Assembly: GCA_947643615.1 (NCBI GenBank)
Contig: CANRWO010000027.1
Span: forward strand, 1 to 43,121
DNA length: 43,121 bases
Direction: 5' to 3'
DNA from: an uncultured Lachnospiraceae bacterium
GTDB lineage: Bacteria > Bacillota > Clostridia > Lachnospirales > Lachnospiraceae
Position 1 is the first letter of the stretch; each line of letters starts with the position of its first letter. Position numbers and translations under genes: made by a program. The notes under the pieces are model-generated. The model had not been told where the DNA came from. It worked only from the letters and a program-made list of their open reading frames with translations, and ran no database searches. Of the stretch, positions 1 through 7,461 are shown piece after piece.

Positions 1-50
1 GGGCGGATTCCGGACTTGCACCGGTTAGAAACGTGCGCCGCCGGGCGCAC
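1..50 (-). mobile_element. 5' end of a group II intron (partial, probably class C)
   Basis: Read on the minus strand from position 50, the sequence begins GTGCGCCCGG, matching the GUGYG start of group II introns. It forms a short hairpin (33-39 with 44-50) and continues into a CTAACCGGTGCAAGTCCGG stretch like the start of intron domain I. Only these 50 bases are inside the window; the rest, with any reverse transcriptase gene, would lie to the left. The position, 8 nt after an intrinsic terminator stem, is the known preference of class C introns. The intron family is assigned from pattern recognition, not from a covariance search. Confidence 0.68.
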
Positions 51-96
51 AAGAATAAAGAGGCTGACCTCCCGAATTATGGGAGTGTCAGCCTCT
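51..96 (-). terminator. Intrinsic terminator of the aldo/keto reductase gene
   Basis: Arms at 59-68 and 87-96 pair perfectly over 10 bp, and inner arms at 69-73 and 81-85 add 5 bp. On the minus strand the stem is followed by TTATTCTT. It lies just downstream of the reductase gene and immediately before the putative intron boundary at 50/51. Confidence 0.85.
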
Positions 97-139
97 TCTG
101 TTCCTCAGACGGCCAGGCTTTTCGTCCTGCATGCTTTCG

Positions 140-1129
140 TTACGCCAGGATCTCGTCAATCCTCCTTCTCTCTTCTTCGCTGAAGGATAGATTCTTTATC
201 ATCCCAATATTGTCCAATATCTGTGAGGGCCTGGAGGCGCCGATCAGCACACTGGTGATATCCCCGTCCCGAAGGATCCAGGAAAGAGCCATCTGCGCCA
301 GAGTCTGCCCTCTCTCCGCAGCAAGCTCTCCCAGCTTCCGTACTCTGGAAATGGTCTCTTCATTGACAGCGTTTTCCTTCAGGAACCTGCCGTCCGTGCG
401 GATGCGGCTGTCCTCGGGAATCCCCTGGAGATAACGGTCTGTCAGCAATCCCTGTGCCAGGGGGCAGAAGGTGATAATGCCGATACCGTGGTCCGCCCCA
501 TAATCCTTCAGGCCGTCCCTCTCAATATCCCTTACCAGCATGGAATACTTTCTCTGGTTGATGATAAAGGGCGTACCCATCTCCTTGAACAGCTCTGCAA
601 TGGCAATGGCCTGTTCCTTATTATAATTGGAGATTCCCACATAGAGAGCCTTTCCGCTCCTTACAATCCCGTCCAGCGCCCTTGCCGTCTCCTCCAGCGG
701 TGTGTCCGGGTCAGGCCTGTGATGGTAATAAATATCTACATAATCCAATCCCAATCTCTTCAGGCTCTGGTCAAGGCTTGCCACCAGATACTTTTTACTG
801 CCCCAGTTCCCGTAAGGCCCCGGCCACATATCATATCCCGCCTTGGTGGAAACCACCAGTTCGTCCCTGTATATGCCCAATCCCTTCTCCAGGATCCGCC
901 TGAAATTTTCCTCCGCAGCGCCGGGCGCCGGGCCGTAATTATTTGCCAGGTCAAAGTGGGTGATACCATTATCAAAAGCCGTATGGCACATTGCCTGCAT
1001 GTTGTCAAAATTCCCGTTGGAACCGAAATTATGCCACAATCCCAGGGATACTGCCGGAAGCATCAGCCCACTGGCTCCGCAGCGGTTGTACTTCATCTCT
1101 TCATATCTCGTTTCACTTGCCGTATACAT
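140..1129 (-). CDS. Aldo/keto reductase (YghZ/GPR-like)
   Basis: A 329-residue NADPH-dependent aldo/keto reductase, expected to be cytosolic and to reduce small aldehydes or ketones. The catalytic tetrad is visible: Asp60 and Tyr65 in the FDLANNYG segment, Lys96 in VVSTKAGY, and His136/137 in YYHHRPD. The form GLWHNFG...NYGPAPGAAEENF is typical of the YghZ (L-glyceraldehyde-3-phosphate reductase) branch, known for detoxifying reactive carbonyls. The length is normal for that family. A GGAGG lies about 12 nt before the first ATG; the internal Met12 (MKYNRCG) is an alternative start that fits family alignments better. It stands alone, divergent from the vsr-like gene and ended by a strong terminator. 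The exact substrate cannot be read from sequence. Confidence 0.9.
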   Translation of the reverse strand: MYTASETRYEEMKYNRCGASGLMLPAVSLGLWHNFGSNGNFDNMQAMCHTAFDNGITHFDLANNYGPAPGAAEENFRRILEKGLGIYRDELVVSTKAGYDMWPGPYGNWGSKKYLVASLDQSLKRLGLDYVDIYYHHRPDPDTPLEETARALDGIVRSGKALYVGISNYNKEQAIAIAELFKEMGTPFIINQRKYSMLVRDIERDGLKDYGADHGIGIITFCPLAQGLLTDRYLQGIPEDSRIRTDGRFLKENAVNEETISRVRKLGELAAERGQTLAQMALSWILRDGDITSVLIGASRPSQILDNIGMIKNLSFSEEERRRIDEILA

Positions 1130-1267
1130 TGATTTGGGTAACCTCCGAAATTAATTACTTTTGCGGAACGCTTCTGCCTATGTAAAAGCGTTATCCTGCA
1201 ATACTTCCATTGTACTAAATTAAATGATTATTTTCAATTGCCACACCGAAAATATAGCTCTTATGTC

Positions 1268-1296
1268 TTGTCCTGTATTTGGGATTTTGATAGAAT
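1268..1296 (+). promoter_or_regulatory. Promoter of the vsr-like gene
   Basis: TTGTCC (1268-1273) and TAGAAT (1291-1296) are separated by 17 bp, close to the sigma-70/SigA consensus. An AGGAGG at 1318-1323 then precedes the ATG at 1332. This suggests an independent transcript with a short leader. Confidence 0.6.
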
Positions 1297-1331
1297 ACAG
1301 GCATAAACATACAGACAGGAGGACTTAGGAA

Positions 1332-1781
1332 ATGCAGCGTGACCCGGCCACTATCTCAAAGAATATGAGCAAGATCCGCAGCCAGGATACCTCCATCGAA
1401 ATACAGCTGCGGAAAGCATTATGGCATAAAGGCTACCGCTATCGCAAAAACTTAAAAACCCTTCCCGGTTCCCCCGACATTGTTTTGACAAAATACAAAA
1501 TTGCTATCTTTTGCGACAGCGAATTTTTTCATGGGAAAAACTGGGAAATATTAAAATTACGCTTGAAAAAAGGCAAAAACCCCGACTATTGGATCAAAAA
1601 GATCGAGCGCAACCGTACCCGGGACTGGGAAAACGATAAAAAACTGCTTTTTCTGGGATACACAGTGATCCATTTTTGGGGGGAGGAAATTTCAAAGCAC
1701 ACCGCCGAATGCCTCCAAACAATAGAGGAGGCCATTTGGGATCTGCAGGCAGAGCCTTTCTTCAGCGATGAACTGAAATAA
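1332..1781 (+). CDS. vsr: Vsr-like very short patch mismatch endonuclease, atypical active site
   Basis: A 149-residue protein of the Vsr/PD-(D/E)XK nuclease fold. Classical Vsr nicks next to T:G mismatches left by deamination of Dcm-methylated cytosine. The family start MSKIRSQDTSIE, the GYRYRKN...LPGSPDIV strand with Asp49, and the IERNRTRD segment are all present. The catalytic loop is unusual. Where E. coli Vsr has THGCFWH, this protein has CDSEFFH, so the first histidine is replaced by Asp62, Trp by Phe, and only His67 is kept; the zinc-binding cysteine after it is also missing. No cytosine methyltransferase is adjacent, although vsr usually sits beside dcm. It has its own promoter and RBS, and it converges on the MATE gene with a 14-bp gap. 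It may be a restriction-like or general nuclease rather than true Vsr. Confidence 0.8.
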   Translation: MQRDPATISKNMSKIRSQDTSIEIQLRKALWHKGYRYRKNLKTLPGSPDIVLTKYKIAIFCDSEFFHGKNWEILKLRLKKGKNPDYWIKKIERNRTRDWENDKKLLFLGYTVIHFWGEEISKHTAECLQTIEEAIWDLQAEPFFSDELK

Positions 1782-1795
1782 CCTCCTTTTTCCTG

Positions 1796-3283
1796 TCACG
1801 AAATTGCAGGGTTTTTACACTGTTTTTTCACACTGATTTTACTAAACCACGCGTAATAACCCACGAAAAGCACACTGGTCACTGTCCATGTCAGGGGATA
1901 GCTGAACATAATGGTATAGATATCCGGCTTCACGGGAACGGCAAACATAATCCACAGGACACGGATCACACAAATCCCGCCCAGGCAGATCAGCGTCGGT
2001 ATCCAGCAGTCTCCCGCCCCCCTTAAGGCCCCGGACATGATCTCTATGATAATATATGTAAGATATACCGGCACCAGGAACCGCACCATCTCCAAGCCAA
2101 TCCTGAGCACTTCGCCGTCCGTGGTAAACAGCCTGTATATATAGGGAGCGCCGTAGTACAGGATCAACGATACCAGGACTGTTGCCCCCAGGGTCATGCA
2201 CAGGCAGGTACGGATACCCTTTCTCACTCTCTCCATCTTTCCCGCGCCGAAGTTCTGCCCTACAAAAGTAGTAACGGAGATGCCAAAGGCGTTGATCGTC
2301 ATCCAGAAAATGCAGTCCAGCTTGGAATATGCCGTCCACGCCGCAACCGTATCCGTCCCCTGGGCATTGATAGCCGACTGGATAATGATATTGGACAGGC
2401 TATACATAACGGACTGCAAGCCTGCCGGAAACCCGATCTTAATAATCCTCTGGAACATTCTGTTGTCAAAACGTATTTTGCGCATTTCCAAGCGGTGCAT
2501 GTCATCCGTGCGCATCAGCACGGCCACCACCAGCGCCGCGCTCAGCGCCTGGGAAGATATTGTGGCAATGGCTGCTCCAGCCACACCAAGCCTGCATGCT
2601 ACGATCAGCGCCACATCCAGCACAATATTGGTAAGGCAGCTGACTACCAGGAAATACAGGGGGCGCCTGGAATCTCCCACTGCCCGCAGAATTCCCGCCC
2701 CCACGTTATATATCAGGTTCCCTATGGTGCCCAGAAAATAGATCCGAATATACAGGATTGCCAAATCCAACACTTCCGCCGGGGTATCCATAGCCTTCAG
2801 TATGGCAGGCGCCGCCGCAAACCCGCCGACCATCAAAAACAATCCTGCCGCCAGGGAGAATGCCATGGCCGTATGCACCGCATAACCCACCATCTCCCTT
2901 CTCTTTGCCCCGTAATACTGAGAGATAATCACGGCGGCCCCGCTGGACAAACCCACGAAAAACCCTACCAGCAAGTTAATAACCGTACCCGTGCTCCCTC
3001 CTGCGGCAGACAAAGCCTCCTTACCCACAAACCGCCCCAGGATCATGGCGTCGGCCGCATTGTACAGCTGCTGGAAAAACGTTCCAAACAAGATAGGGAA
3101 AAAGAACAGAAGAAGCTGTTTCCAGATAATCCCATCGGTGATCTGGTTTGCATTCCCCGGGCGATTGTCCCCATTTACCCCTTCTCCATTGTGAGCTTCC
3201 TTCATCTCTTTATTTTCACCGAATTTTTCCTGATTCCCTGCTTTATTGCTTTCCACTCCATTTTTTTCTGCTTTTATTTCCAT
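1796..3283 (-). CDS. MATE family efflux transporter
   Basis: A 495-residue integral membrane protein of the multidrug and toxic compound extrusion family, expected to export cationic drugs or metabolites using a Na+ or H+ gradient. After about 48 hydrophilic residues rich in Glu, Asn and Lys, the sequence enters the typical MATE start (LLFFFPILFGTFFQQLYNAADAMILGRFVG) and shows roughly 12 hydrophobic segments in two halves, the second starting near the FPAGLQSVMYSLSNIIIQ motif. The N-terminal extension is longer than usual. Only a weak GGGAAGG precedes the first ATG, so a later start such as Met27 is possible. The gene stands between a convergent vsr-like gene and the DHHW protein gene on the same strand. 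The substrate is unknown. Confidence 0.9.
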   Translation of the reverse strand: MEIKAEKNGVESNKAGNQEKFGENKEMKEAHNGEGVNGDNRPGNANQITDGIIWKQLLLFFFPILFGTFFQQLYNAADAMILGRFVGKEALSAAGGSTGTVINLLVGFFVGLSSGAAVIISQYYGAKRREMVGYAVHTAMAFSLAAGLFLMVGGFAAAPAILKAMDTPAEVLDLAILYIRIYFLGTIGNLIYNVGAGILRAVGDSRRPLYFLVVSCLTNIVLDVALIVACRLGVAGAAIATISSQALSAALVVAVLMRTDDMHRLEMRKIRFDNRMFQRIIKIGFPAGLQSVMYSLSNIIIQSAINAQGTDTVAAWTAYSKLDCIFWMTINAFGISVTTFVGQNFGAGKMERVRKGIRTCLCMTLGATVLVSLILYYGAPYIYRLFTTDGEVLRIGLEMVRFLVPVYLTYIIIEIMSGALRGAGDCWIPTLICLGGICVIRVLWIMFAVPVKPDIYTIMFSYPLTWTVTSVLFVGYYAWFSKISVKKQCKNPAIS

Positions 3284-3331
3284 AAAACAGACAACCGCCT
3301 TCCCTGTATTCCGTATTGATCTATCAATTGC

Positions 3332-4498
3332 CTACACATCAGGGATTCCGAACATCACGCTGTCCTCCCTGAAAATATTGTCAGGGCAGTACAGGCATAT
3401 CACAACATCCGGTTCGAAATCCTTTAAATAGCCATCCGTCAGCGCACTGGACTGCTGGCAGTAAATATAGTGGACTTCCTTATATGATATGTTGAGATAG
3501 GAGCAGACCGCCTCCGAAAAGCTGTCGCCTATTAAGACCACCGTAAGGTCATTGTCCGCAAGAAGGTTCGTGTAGTCGCCGCAGGACTGCCTTAAAGCCA
3601 TGTCATACGTATAACGGAAGGTGCTGTCTTTTTCCTCAAACGGTTCATAATTGATAAACATTTCTTCATAGGTTCCTGTGGAGTCTCCATTTGTAACCTT
3701 TGTCTCAAACTCAGGCAGGATCAGGTCAAAGTCGTCCATTCCCGCAAACAGGGCGCCGGTTCGCTGGCCACGGCTTCCCAAATGCCAGTTTTCATAGGTG
3801 GTGACAGAATAATTCTCAAAATCCCTTATTTTCTCATCCACTTCTACCCCTGTATTCTCCTCGATCCAATCCGCTAACTTTCCATATACGTAAAAACCTG
3901 CCCTGGGAGTCCAGTGGTGGTCTGTCTTAAACATCAGGTCATACTGGTCAATGCCGTCTTCATGGATCTCCTCCCTGATGTCCATGACCTCTATGCCCTG
4001 CTCTTCCAGCATGGGAATCAGCCGATCCATATCGTCATTTACAGTGTAAGTGTTCCCAAAGGGAATCTGAGAGTCATACTTGCTCACTGTATCGGGTGTA
4101 ATCGCAAACAGAAATTCCGTATCGGACGCCGACAGGAAGCGGTTCAGGTTCGCCAGCGACTCTACTCTCTGCTCCATATCCTCGTCGCTCATGGAATCAT
4201 AGGGCAAGTACAGATATCCGTTGTCCATTTTGACTACGCCGTTCATTTCCCGCTGGGCCGTCAGGTTCCTCATGAATCCGTTTAAGTTCAGAAAACCAAC
4301 CTTCCCCCAGAAATTGGACACGTAATCCGTCTCACCCTTAGACCCAAGCTCCACTGTCCATTCATTCACCACTGCCTCATCATTAATCCAATATTTCAAC
4401 GCCTTGTATCCGCTGCCAATCCCGAAAGAAAACAGGATCAACAGGAACAAAAAGCCATATAACCCAAGCCTGGAAAGAAAGTCCCTGACCTTTTTCAT
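3332..4498 (-). CDS. DHHW/AlgX-AlgJ-like acetylation protein
   Basis: A 388-residue protein with one N-terminal membrane anchor (about residues 10-30) and an extracytoplasmic SGNH-like domain. The DHHW motif is at 193-196 and a GDSFSEA block is at 324-330. By analogy with AlgX and AlgJ, Asp193, His195 and Ser326 would be the acyl-transfer triad. Such proteins work with an MBOAT partner to O-acetylate an exported or cell-wall polysaccharide. That partner is the gene immediately upstream in transcription order (38-bp gap), which strongly supports the role. The polymer that is modified is not encoded nearby and cannot be named. Confidence 0.85.
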   Translation of the reverse strand: MKKVRDFLSRLGLYGFLFLLILFSFGIGSGYKALKYWINDEAVVNEWTVELGSKGETDYVSNFWGKVGFLNLNGFMRNLTAQREMNGVVKMDNGYLYLPYDSMSDEDMEQRVESLANLNRFLSASDTEFLFAITPDTVSKYDSQIPFGNTYTVNDDMDRLIPMLEEQGIEVMDIREEIHEDGIDQYDLMFKTDHHWTPRAGFYVYGKLADWIEENTGVEVDEKIRDFENYSVTTYENWHLGSRGQRTGALFAGMDDFDLILPEFETKVTNGDSTGTYEEMFINYEPFEEKDSTFRYTYDMALRQSCGDYTNLLADNDLTVVLIGDSFSEAVCSYLNISYKEVHYIYCQQSSALTDGYLKDFEPDVVICLYCPDNIFREDSVMFGIPDV

Positions 4499-4536
4499 CT
4501 TACCACCGTCCCTTCCTAATGTGTTTGAAAATTGCT

Positions 4537-5940
4537 CTAAAAATTAAAATATACAAACGGATTGTGGGCCCCCAGAACCAGGTATGAAACTGCCCACAAA
4601 AATCCCCAGGCATGCACAAGGGGCAGCACATACTTCCCCACAAAAGGCAGCTTTTCTGTTACCTTTCCCGATATCCGGGGAGCTATGGGCGCGGAAAAAA
4701 GGATTCCCACCAGCAGAAACGAACCGTATTCCCGCAGCATCCGAACTGTCGCCAGGTCGATCAAAGGATTTCCCTGCCGGAAACCCGTCATGGCCTGGCA
4801 GTACCGCATTCCTTCCCCCACGCTTTCCGCATTGAATATGACCCAGCAAAAATTAATAAATGCCAGGACAATGATTCGATAAACACCGGCAAATATTCTG
4901 CTTTTCCTCTTCTCCGGCTTAATCAGATATTTCTCTACAACCAGAGCCGTAAAATACAGTGCTCCCCAGACAATAAAGGTGTAGTTGGCGCCATGCCAAA
5001 ACCCCGTCAGGATCCATACGATGGCCATATTCAAAATGTGCCTGGGCACCGATACCCTGGATCCTCCCAGTGGAATATACACATAATCCCGAAACCATCT
5101 GCTCAGGGAAATATGCCATCTCCTCCAAAATTCCGTAACGGACTTGGAAATATAAGGGTAATTAAAGTTTTCCTCGAATTCAAAACCCAACATTTTTCCC
5201 AGGCCGATCGCCATGTCGGAATACCCCGAAAAGTCATAATAAATCTGCAGCGAAAAACCGATGGATCCCAGCCATGCACCCACAACCGAGTTGTCCGCAG
5301 AAGAATTCCCAAAATAGTATTCGGCCACATTCGCCAGATTGTTTGCCAGGATGATCTTTTTGCAGAGACCGCACATAAACCGTTTGGCCCCGGCGCTGAA
5401 AAGCTCCGGCGATAGGTTCCTGTCCCTGATCTGGCCTTCTATATAACTGTACCGGACTATAGGCCCGGCCACTAATTGGGGAAATAAAGAAATGTACAAC
5501 CCAAGATTTAAAATATTGCGCTCGGCCTTTGCCTTTTCATTATACACGTCTATCACATAGGACATGGTCTGGAACGTATAAAATGAAATCCCGATAGGCA
5601 GTGCGATCTCCACCACCGGAAGCGTCTTCCCGAATAGCAGGTTGAAGGTATACATAGAAAAACCAAGATACTTAAAGACAAATAAAATTCCCAGATTATA
5701 AACTATGCTTGCTGCTAAAAATAGCTTCCTATGGGAAAACTTTTCTACCCCAAGGGCAAAATAGTAGTTTACAACAATGGATGCCATCATCAAAAATACG
5801 ATCCCCGGCTCCCCACAGGCATAAAATATAAGGCTTGCCGCCAACAGGACTGCATTTCTGTACTCCTTTTGGCTGACACAATATAACAGTAACGTTATAG
5901 GCAAAAAAACAAATAAAAATATTGCACTGGAAAATGCCAT
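4537..5940 (-). CDS. MBOAT family O-acyltransferase (AlgI-like)
   Basis: A 467-residue polytopic membrane protein of the MBOAT family, close in form to AlgI, PatA and DltB. It is expected to pass an acyl group, usually acetyl, across the membrane to the DHHW protein. Hydrophobic segments run along the whole length. The signature WRRWHISLSRWFRDYVYIPLG and the active-site His316 in GFWHGANY are present. The start is set at the ATG at 5940, because AGAGGAG lies 3-10 nt upstream and the earlier in-frame TTG at 5988 falls inside the -10 box of the promoter. It is the first gene of a two-gene operon with the DHHW protein. Confidence 0.9.
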   Translation of the reverse strand: MAFSSAIFLFVFLPITLLLYCVSQKEYRNAVLLAASLIFYACGEPGIVFLMMASIVVNYYFALGVEKFSHRKLFLAASIVYNLGILFVFKYLGFSMYTFNLLFGKTLPVVEIALPIGISFYTFQTMSYVIDVYNEKAKAERNILNLGLYISLFPQLVAGPIVRYSYIEGQIRDRNLSPELFSAGAKRFMCGLCKKIILANNLANVAEYYFGNSSADNSVVGAWLGSIGFSLQIYYDFSGYSDMAIGLGKMLGFEFEENFNYPYISKSVTEFWRRWHISLSRWFRDYVYIPLGGSRVSVPRHILNMAIVWILTGFWHGANYTFIVWGALYFTALVVEKYLIKPEKRKSRIFAGVYRIIVLAFINFCWVIFNAESVGEGMRYCQAMTGFRQGNPLIDLATVRMLREYGSFLLVGILFSAPIAPRISGKVTEKLPFVGKYVLPLVHAWGFLWAVSYLVLGAHNPFVYFNF

Positions 5941-5987
5941 CTTACTCCTCTCTATCCTGCATACCCCAAAACCGATATACTCATGCA

Positions 5988-6016
5988 AGTCTACTCCTTT
6001 TTTCCCGAAATGTCAA
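5988..6016 (-). promoter_or_regulatory. Promoter of the MBOAT-DHHW operon
   Basis: On the minus strand a perfect TTGACA (6016-6011) and TAGACT (5993-5988) are separated by 17 bp. Transcription would begin near 5981, so the translation start must lie downstream; this decides the MBOAT start at 5940. Confidence 0.7.
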
Positions 6017-6038
6017 ATGTAAGGTAAAAACTATAATG

Positions 6039-6065
6039 GCAGATAATCTTTCTCGATTATCTGCC
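6039..6065 (-). terminator. Hairpin, probable terminator of the coiled-coil gene
   Basis: Perfect 11-bp arms (6039-6049 and 6055-6065) with a 5-nt loop. On the minus strand they are followed by ATTATAGTTTTT. It separates the 6182-6772 gene from the MBOAT promoter. The T-run begins a few bases after the stem, so efficiency is uncertain. Confidence 0.6.
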
Positions 6066-6181
6066 ACGTTGCATATTGTTATTTATTTTTCCGGCGTCCT
6101 GCCTATTTGATATCCGGCAGTCCTCCGCTGAACAGGTTTCCCCAGCAAACAGGAGCTGCTGCATATTAAGAATGTAAGGCG

Positions 6182-6772
6182 CTAACTTTCCACCACTGCA
6201 TCTCCGGCATCAACAGGTTCAATCCCTTCAGGCAGCGCAATATCCACCTCTGAATTCTCGGCCTTTCCCTGAGGATCATACTCCGCCTGTTCCTCGTCCT
6301 CATCCTCCCACAGGGAATCATACTCTTTCCTCTTCTCTTCAAGTTCTTTCATCATTGCTGCATTTTTTGCCGACATATACAGCTCCATACTGTAATCCAT
6401 GAGCTTCTGTTCGTCCGAAGCAGGCACCTTGCCTCCGTCGGAAATGCGCCTTGCAACCTCCATGATCTTGGCCATATCAAGAGCATACTCTTCCATGGCA
6501 TCGGACTGCTGCCTGCAGACCTCCGCATTCCATACCGCACATTTCTGTTCTGCCAGTCTGTCCAGAACCTTCCTGTTCTCCTCAAATTTTTCCTCATTGG
6601 CATATATGGAAAGCTCAAGGGTTGCCGCCTCCTCTGCAAACAGCTCTTTTCCGTTTACAGTGGTATTCATTTTACGCTCCAATGCCTTCTGCTGCCTCTG
6701 CAATTCCCTTCTCTGGTCAATAATCTCCTGCCGTTGGAATCGATACGCCTGCTGTGCTTCAATTAACTTCAT
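6182..6772 (-). CDS. Hypothetical coiled-coil protein
   Basis: A 196-residue hydrophilic protein I do not recognise. Residues 1-75 are rich in Gln, Arg, Glu and Lys with heptad character, a second helical stretch covers about 85-150, and the tail from about 150 is acidic (EDEDEEQ). There is no signal peptide or membrane segment, so it is probably cytosolic. AGAGGTG lies 8 nt before the ATG. Its leader holds three small inverted repeats, and an XRE regulator gene lies upstream on the same strand. The shape recalls helical spacer or secretion-associated proteins, but nothing identifies a function. Confidence 0.75.
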   Translation of the reverse strand: MKLIEAQQAYRFQRQEIIDQRRELQRQQKALERKMNTTVNGKELFAEEAATLELSIYANEEKFEENRKVLDRLAEQKCAVWNAEVCRQQSDAMEEYALDMAKIMEVARRISDGGKVPASDEQKLMDYSMELYMSAKNAAMMKELEEKRKEYDSLWEDEDEEQAEYDPQGKAENSEVDIALPEGIEPVDAGDAVVES

Positions 6773-6785
6773 AGTTACACCTCTG

Positions 6786-6877
6786 TATGCGCTTCAGCGC
6801 ATATACCGGTCAAAATTTGAAAGTTTACTTTCAAACTATCCACTTCCCTTTGGTTTCATTGGACACATCCGTGTGTC
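6786..6877. repeat. Cluster of three short inverted repeats between a coiled-coil gene and an XRE gene
   Basis: Three perfect palindromes lie in 92 bp: TATGCGC/GCGCATA (6786-6803, 4-nt loop), TTTGAAAG/CTTTCAAA (6816-6835, 4-nt spacer) and GACACA/TGTGTC (6862-6877, 4-nt spacer). The middle one has the size and symmetry of an XRE-type operator, and such a regulator gene starts about 420 bp away. Alternatively they are leader hairpins. Confidence 0.5.
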
Positions 6878-6977
6878 TATAAAGTATATCGGCAAATCCC
6901 CGCAGGAATTCAATATGTAACAGCATATTTATGAAAATTGCCGGAATAACAGACCCATACCGAAAATCCGCAAAGCT

Positions 6978-7301
6978 TCAAAAAGACTGGCATATATCAG
7001 AAAGCAGCAGGAGCACGTTCTGTATCCTGCTTACCTGTTGGTGCCCCAGCGCTTCCAACACACAGGTAATCTGTTCCGAACCCTGCCTGGAAAAATCCTT
7101 TCCAAGCATAATATAGTCACAGCTAACGGACAGGGCCCTCGATAACCTGCAAAGCACATCAGCCGAAAATCCCTTCCTCCCGGTCTCTATTTCATAAAGA
7201 AACTTCGAAGAGATATCAACCTTTTCCGCAAGCGCCTCTCTCGTGTAGCTCTGGATTTCCCGTAATTCCCTGATTCGTTCTCCGACATACCTATCTGACA
7301 T
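6978..7301 (-). CDS. XRE family transcriptional regulator
   Basis: A 107-residue DNA-binding protein. Residues 6-65 form a Cro/CI helix-turn-helix: IRELREIQSYTREALAEKV is helices 1-2, and DISSKFLYEIETGRKG covers the recognition helix. The remaining 40 residues are helical and probably dimerise. GGAGG lies 6 nt before the ATG. The downstream intergenic region holds palindromes that may be its operators. Target genes are unknown; the coiled-coil gene downstream on the same strand is the nearest candidate. Confidence 0.85.
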   Translation of the reverse strand: MSDRYVGERIRELREIQSYTREALAEKVDISSKFLYEIETGRKGFSADVLCRLSRALSVSCDYIMLGKDFSRQGSEQITCVLEALGHQQVSRIQNVLLLLSDICQSF

Positions 7302-7461
7302 ATTGATCCTCCATTAAAAAAATTTTACAATTTTCGACAAGGATTAATAAACCGTCAAATGTTCTGTATGTCATTACCTGTTGTTCCTTCCCGGAGAATC
7401 AAATATCCTCCCTCAAACTGGCAGGATATCAGCGTAGCATATAAAACTCATTCAGAATAGG

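Noticed and set aside
2495..3319. A 274-codon open frame antisense to the MATE transporter gene.
   Set aside because: No recognisable protein features; the transporter on the other strand explains the region.
4612..5415. A 267-codon open frame antisense to the MBOAT gene.
   Set aside because: The minus strand encodes a well-conserved MBOAT protein; the antisense reading has no domain or start signal.
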